A stretch of DNA of 64,000 nucleotides, from positions 29,972,969 through 30,036,968 of the forward strand of contig CM043942.1 in assembly GCA_014529385.2 (NCBI GenBank), read 5' to 3'. This DNA is from Adiantum capillus-veneris (Eukaryota > Streptophyta > Polypodiopsida > Polypodiales > Pteridaceae). Positions 60,101-64,000 of the stretch are shown here, one piece after another. Both the position numbers and the translations under genes were made by a program. The stretch's first letter is position 1. Each line of letters starts with the position of its first letter. The notes below the pieces were generated by a model. It was not told the origin of the DNA. It saw nothing but the letters and a program-made list of their open reading frames with translations, and did no database searches.

Positions 60101-61918
60101 TTGTTGGAGGTGCTACTGGTGCTTGCCATGAGTCCCCCTAAGTCCCTTTTAAGCATTATTTCAACAAGAAACTCCCTGTGTGGATTTCAGAGCCTCTGAG
60201 CCATTTTCTGACTTTTGGAGTGCTTTTCGGTGATGAAATTTCTCGATGTTGGTCTCCATAGCTTCACGATCCCTTGGGGATCCTCGCCATATGGTTTTTG
60301 TCGACTTTGTCTTTACCAGAGCTCCATTTGGCAATTTGTTGCTCTAGAAGCGCCCGTGGTTGCGTTTTCATGTCGTCGATGACTTGTGGTGGTCTACCAC
60401 ATAGGACTTGGTTGTTGGTGGTCTAGGAAAGCCGCTCGTGAAGTTTGGTGGCAAATGGACATGCGGTTTGGCCGCGAGAGCTATTTGACACTTTGTGTGT
60501 CTGATGCTGTTTCTGAAGTTTGGTGCCGCTTCGGATCATCTCTTGGTCGTGCGGGCTATATAGACTTGTCGAGCATGTCGAGATGCTCCTACCCATGAGT
60601 TTTGGTAGCATTTGGGCGTCTTTCTGTCGATTTCCCATTTGGTGGCCTCTTGCGGGGCTCTAGGAATTAGGGTTTTTCCCGATGGTTTTCTACTGCCTTT
60701 GGTCATCCAAAATTGGACTCCTATGCTAGGGTAAGCTGCCGATGAAGTCTCATTGCTTTTGGGTTAGCCGTTAGGTGGTCACTTCTACCTGTAGGTCTCT
60801 ACTGCTCGCTTTCTGTGTGAACCCTACGCTAGTTTTCGCGACAAAACAACAAACATGCACAAAAAGCTCAAGGTGGTGAGCCTACCTCTCATGTCTGGAG
60901 CATGTCGGGTAGTCGTACGCGTCGTAGAAGCTGCTGGAAGTTTCGTTCGCTCTAGGTGGCAGAAGCTCTCTCTCAAAGGACAATAGTGAAAATGAGCTTA
61001 AAATGAAGTGAAAATTTCTTATAATGGGGGTCCCCGAACCACTTTCCGTGAAATTTGACATGTGCTCCAACTTCTTGTGAGATGCGGTTTAGGCTCAAAA
61101 ATTTCTTGATTTTGACTCCATTTGCCCAGTTTACGAGAAATTTGACGTTTCGATCAAAATCTGGCCAAAACACGCTTTTCGCTCTTGTCTCATAATTGCA
61201 CCCCCGTTGTACCATAGGTTGTCCTATAGTCACTGATCATCCCTATATTTGTTTTTTTTCATTACGACTGTTTTTCACCTGCTTTTTGTATTTTTGAAAC
61301 TTTTTTGTCAAAAATTAGTAAAATTAAAAGAAAAATAGCAAATTAAACCCAAAAAATTCCCAGAAATCATAATAAATCAAAAACATCACCGCAAGACACT
61401 ATATACACTCACCTGTAATTTTTATGGCCAGATTTCTCCGTTTTACCAATATTTTGCTCGAAAAATGGCTATTTTTACTTATATACACACACCTAGGGGC
61501 TTGATTTGATGTTTGGTCCCCCATATACTTATAGATTCATGTTGTATAAAGGCATATGTACTTGGGTTAGTCCAAAAAAATTCACAATCAAACGACAACC
61601 CTTTAAAATAGTCGAAAAACATGCCCTTTTTTGCTCTTTCTGCCATTGGGTCCGCATTTGAGAATGCCTCCCCCCCTCCTAGCCGGAGTCCTCCCGGACG
61701 ACAAGGTATCGCCTCGGAGTATGTGTTGTGCATGGGTTAAAAAATTGTTCTAATGCTTAGCCATGTAATGTGGCCCTATATAGTGCATACTCTGTTGATG
61801 CATGAAAAAATTCATGCTGTGCAAGAGGAGGGTATAAGCAAGTTTCTTATTGGCATTCGCCGTCGAGTTTTCCTTTTTGTTGTTGATTTGGTCGGCATAT
61901 TTTCTTTGCAAGTAAAAG
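60101..61918 (-). other. Element C spacer
   Basis: Matches B 11331-13037 closely; no gene recognised. It holds the internal polypurine tract at 61667-61680. Confidence 0.6.
61667..61680 (-). other. Internal polypurine tract (element C)
   Basis: AGGAGGGGGGGAGG, identical to A and B although C's terminal tract has drifted. Confidence 0.5.
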
Positions 61919-62760
61919 TTATAACTCTACCACTCGCTGTTTGATCGTCTTTCTTGCAAAAGTCGGTTTTGTTGCCACCATTGTCAATATAGCCGTAGTT
62001 GTCTCCTTGGAGAGAATTGTCTTGGTGGAATTGGCCGTATTCTTTGTCTCTTTTGCTTTCCATTTGTAGCTTTGCTTTGGTGGTTTTTGCACGTTTATTG
62101 CTACTTTTGCAGTTGTCATTGTTTTGCTGCTGATTGGCACCCACAATGATCGGTTTGCCGGTTTCCTATGTTGTGTTTGTCTGCATGTCGATCTTGCTTG
62201 TACTGAAGGGAGTTCCTGTTGCTTCGGTTTCGGGATCCAAATGCGAGTCACGTTTATGTTGTTATTGAGCAGTCTCTTTGGGATCCAGATCTGTTTTATT
62301 CCCTTGGTTTTTGGTTGAACTGTTTGCTTCGATTGACTTCTTTTGGTGTCTTGTGGTTTGTCTGCCATGTCATTTCTATCCGTCCGCACCCATACTTGTT
62401 TGTAGCGTGTTGCTAACCTTGATCTTGGTACTGTGGTCTGTGTTGTTGTATGTTTGTAGTGAACATGGTTGGCAGTTCCCCGTTTAATCTCCATGTTGTT
62501 CTTTAGTGGCACCCAGCCTTTTGGCTTTTTATCCAGTGATTGCATTGCTGCCATCTGGTTCTTCCGTGGTTGCTGAGCAAAAGCCACCACCTGTTGTTCT
62601 TGTGCATGCTGAATCTTGACTGCATCCGCATTCCAATCTATCTGCACATTGTACTCTTTTTGCCAAGGTTATCCCAACAACATGGGATGTTTTGTGCTTT
62701 CATCCTCAACCACAAAAAACTTGTGTGGGTAAATATATTGATGTATTTGTACATGCACTA
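61919..62760 (-). pseudogene. Element C pol C-terminal basic tail
   Basis: The best open copy of the tail (62647-61919). It begins MQIDWNADAVKIQHAQEQQV, then KQVWVRTDRNDMADKPQ, KQIWIPKRLLNNN, TRIWIPKPKQQELPSVQA and RSLWVPISSK, ending KTIKQRVVEL. It gives four W-[IV]-[PR]-x units at spacings of about 47, 16 and 31 residues. Basic and Gln/Asn/Thr-rich; no domain recognised. Confidence 0.7.
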
Positions 62761-63095
62761 TAATCTAGCCCAATGTTTTCAGCGAATGTGATGTACTACT
62801 TTCCAGCACTTGTGGTGTAGGATGTAGTTGACCTTTGAGCTTGAGCTGTTTGTATAATCTGTAAGAGATTAGATTTGCTTGAACTCCAGAATCAAGCAAT
62901 GTCGTCGATTCAACTTGATTGCTATCCACTTTGACAGCAATTATTGGCCCCACAGTGTCGTCATCAAAATTCGTTAGCCGAATGGCATTTATTCGCAACG
63001 GTGATCCACATTGTTGTTGTTGTCGTGGAAGCTTTCTTTTTGCAATGCGTTCTTTTGCTTCTGCTTGGGCTTCTTCTCGTACCCTCTATTTCTCC
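62761..63095 (-). pseudogene. Element C second retropepsin-like domain
   Basis: A basic linker (REEAQAEAKERIAKR) leads to INAIRLTNFDDDTVGPIIAVKV, ESTTLLDSGVQANLISYRLY (DSG intact at 62885-62893) and LHPTPQVLESSTSHSLKTLG. After a stop it continues to the YIYPHKFFVV and LLG-type block near 62730-62660. Same domain as in A and B. It is the only protease-like domain left in C. Confidence 0.7.
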
Positions 63096-63913
63096 TATGT
63101 TGATGCTCCTAGAATTGTTGTCTTTTCTACCTCCTCTGGGAGAATACGTTTGTATTCTCGCCCGTACCTATCAACAAAAACAATATCCTTCCCCATAGCA
63201 ATTTCGTAAGAGAATAAGTAAAGAACCTTGTCTTTGCTGAATTTGTTTGGATAGGGTTCTTTGCAACGGAAGTAAGAGACTATTCCCTTGCTCTCATGCT
63301 TGTAAATCCCCACATTCTCGTTATAGGTTGAGACCCTAGTTGTTTTCTTATCGTACATTAAAAGTGCTCCCGGTCGATCAATGTTTGGTGGCGGTTCTTG
63401 AGTTTCTGAAACCATTTTTCCTTTCGCCACGTTATCTCCATATCTATTGTAATCATCAGGGTTACTAACTATCAGATAGTGGTTCCCCTTTTCGTCTCGG
63501 AATCTATTTCCATCATCATAGACTCGAATTATCTCCAGTCTCTGAGCCGGTCTTTCTTCAATACAAATACACTTGCGTCCTCGATATTCAGAATAAACTA
63601 GGGCTCCCCTCGAGTTTGTTCCTTCTAAGAAGATTACACTGAACTTGGAATCATTCAAAGGATTTAGGGAAGTGCTTCCTCCTGGCATTGGTCCGTCATA
63701 GGTGAAACCTCCGGGCTGTTGACTACCCATCATGAAGAAGGATTTGTCTGATGAAGTGTCAGTATCACTACCCTCCTCGATAATTGGTGCTAGTGGATCT
63801 AGCCTTGCCTGAGTTACAGTCTCCTCGGTGGACACTAAACTACCCTGATCACCTGCCACCTTTTGGTCTCTAAAAATGTATCTTCTTGATCTTAAATTCA
63901 TCAAACTTAGCAA
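63096..63913 (-). pseudogene. Element C gag N-terminal extension
   Basis: An open frame of 272 codons and the best copy of this region: MLSLMNLRSRRYIFRDQKVA, QARLDPLAPIIEEGSDTDTS, NSRGALVYSEYRGRKCICIE, RLEIIRVYDDGNRFRDEKGN, KKTTRVSTYNENVGIYKHES, KDKVLYLFSYEIAMGKDIVF. It ends at the deletion junction (LGAST then stops), where it runs straight into the pol linker before the second protease-like domain. No known domain recognised. The Met start agrees with A. Confidence 0.75.
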
Positions 63914-64000
63914 TGCAACTTAACACAAATCCAACCACTCACCTGGTAAAGGATCAGTTTCCGCACAACTTCTTGCTTTGCCGTTGAATATACCTGTACA
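63914..64000 (-). other. Element C leader, partial
   Basis: Matches the start of the leader of A (33350 onward); continues beyond the window. Confidence 0.7.

Larger units (their letters stand above)
54635..64000 (-). mobile_element. Element C: third family member, internally deleted, runs off the window
   Basis: Minus-strand element inserted in the PPR tract. 3' LTR 54635-55567, ORF2 55620-59045, palindrome array 59090-60100, spacer, pol tail and second protease-like domain 61919-63010. At about 63096 gag N-terminal sequence begins directly. Capsid, first protease, RT, RNase H and integrase are all missing. It is a non-autonomous deletion derivative. The leader and 5' LTR lie beyond the right edge. 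Confidence 0.88.

Overview
The window reads as repeat-rich heterochromatin of a land plant. It holds no intact host gene that I can recognise. Almost everything is transposable-element sequence, with a few decayed gene remnants between the elements. The lineage is uncertain. A heavily decayed PPR tract has repeats ending in an 'ITYACILKACG' type motif, and the MULE-like remnant is of a type I associate with seed-free plants, so a fern or other seed-free plant is my guess (low confidence). Plant-type Ty1/copia and Ty3/gypsy elements and a tRNA-Asp primer site point securely only to a plant.

Layout. 1-1857: 3' end of a Ty1/copia element (RT, RNase H, probable 3' LTR) whose RT is interrupted by an unrelated fragment. 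1896-3050: simple sequence and AT-rich DNA. 3050-5807: decayed MULE-like transposase-domain gene (minus strand). 5808-41100: element 'B', a very large minus-strand Ty3/gypsy-type retrotransposon inserted in that remnant. B carries an internal 4.6 kb inversion (13561-18182) and is split by element 'A' (18299-36096), a related 17.8 kb copy with two 938-bp LTRs and a perfect 5-bp target duplication GTAGC. 41100-50300: simple repeats, two facing gypsy remnants and local duplications. 50350-54634: decayed PPR tract. 54635-64000: element 'C', a third copy of the same family that runs off the right edge and has lost most of gag-pol.

The A/B/C family is the interesting object. Comparing the copies gives this order in the direction of transcription (leftward): 5' LTR, tRNA-Asp-type primer site, long leader, a long N-terminal gag extension, gag capsid with CCHC knuckle(s), first aspartic protease, RT (YMDDL), RNase H, two successive H2C2 zinc-binding modules, DDE integrase, a SECOND retropepsin-like domain downstream of integrase, a basic tail with repeated W-[IMV]-P-K type motifs, a spacer with an internal polypurine tract identical in all three copies, a ~285-bp tandem array punctuated by a 22-bp palindrome, a separate ~1,140-codon coiled-coil ORF ('ORF2') of unknown function, the 3' polypurine tract and the 3' LTR. 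A fragment related to the ORF2 C-terminal domain also sits inside the copia element at the left edge, so this domain exists outside the family.

All copies are decayed by stops, frameshifts and deletions. Functions below are therefore inferred for the ancestral element, not for these copies.
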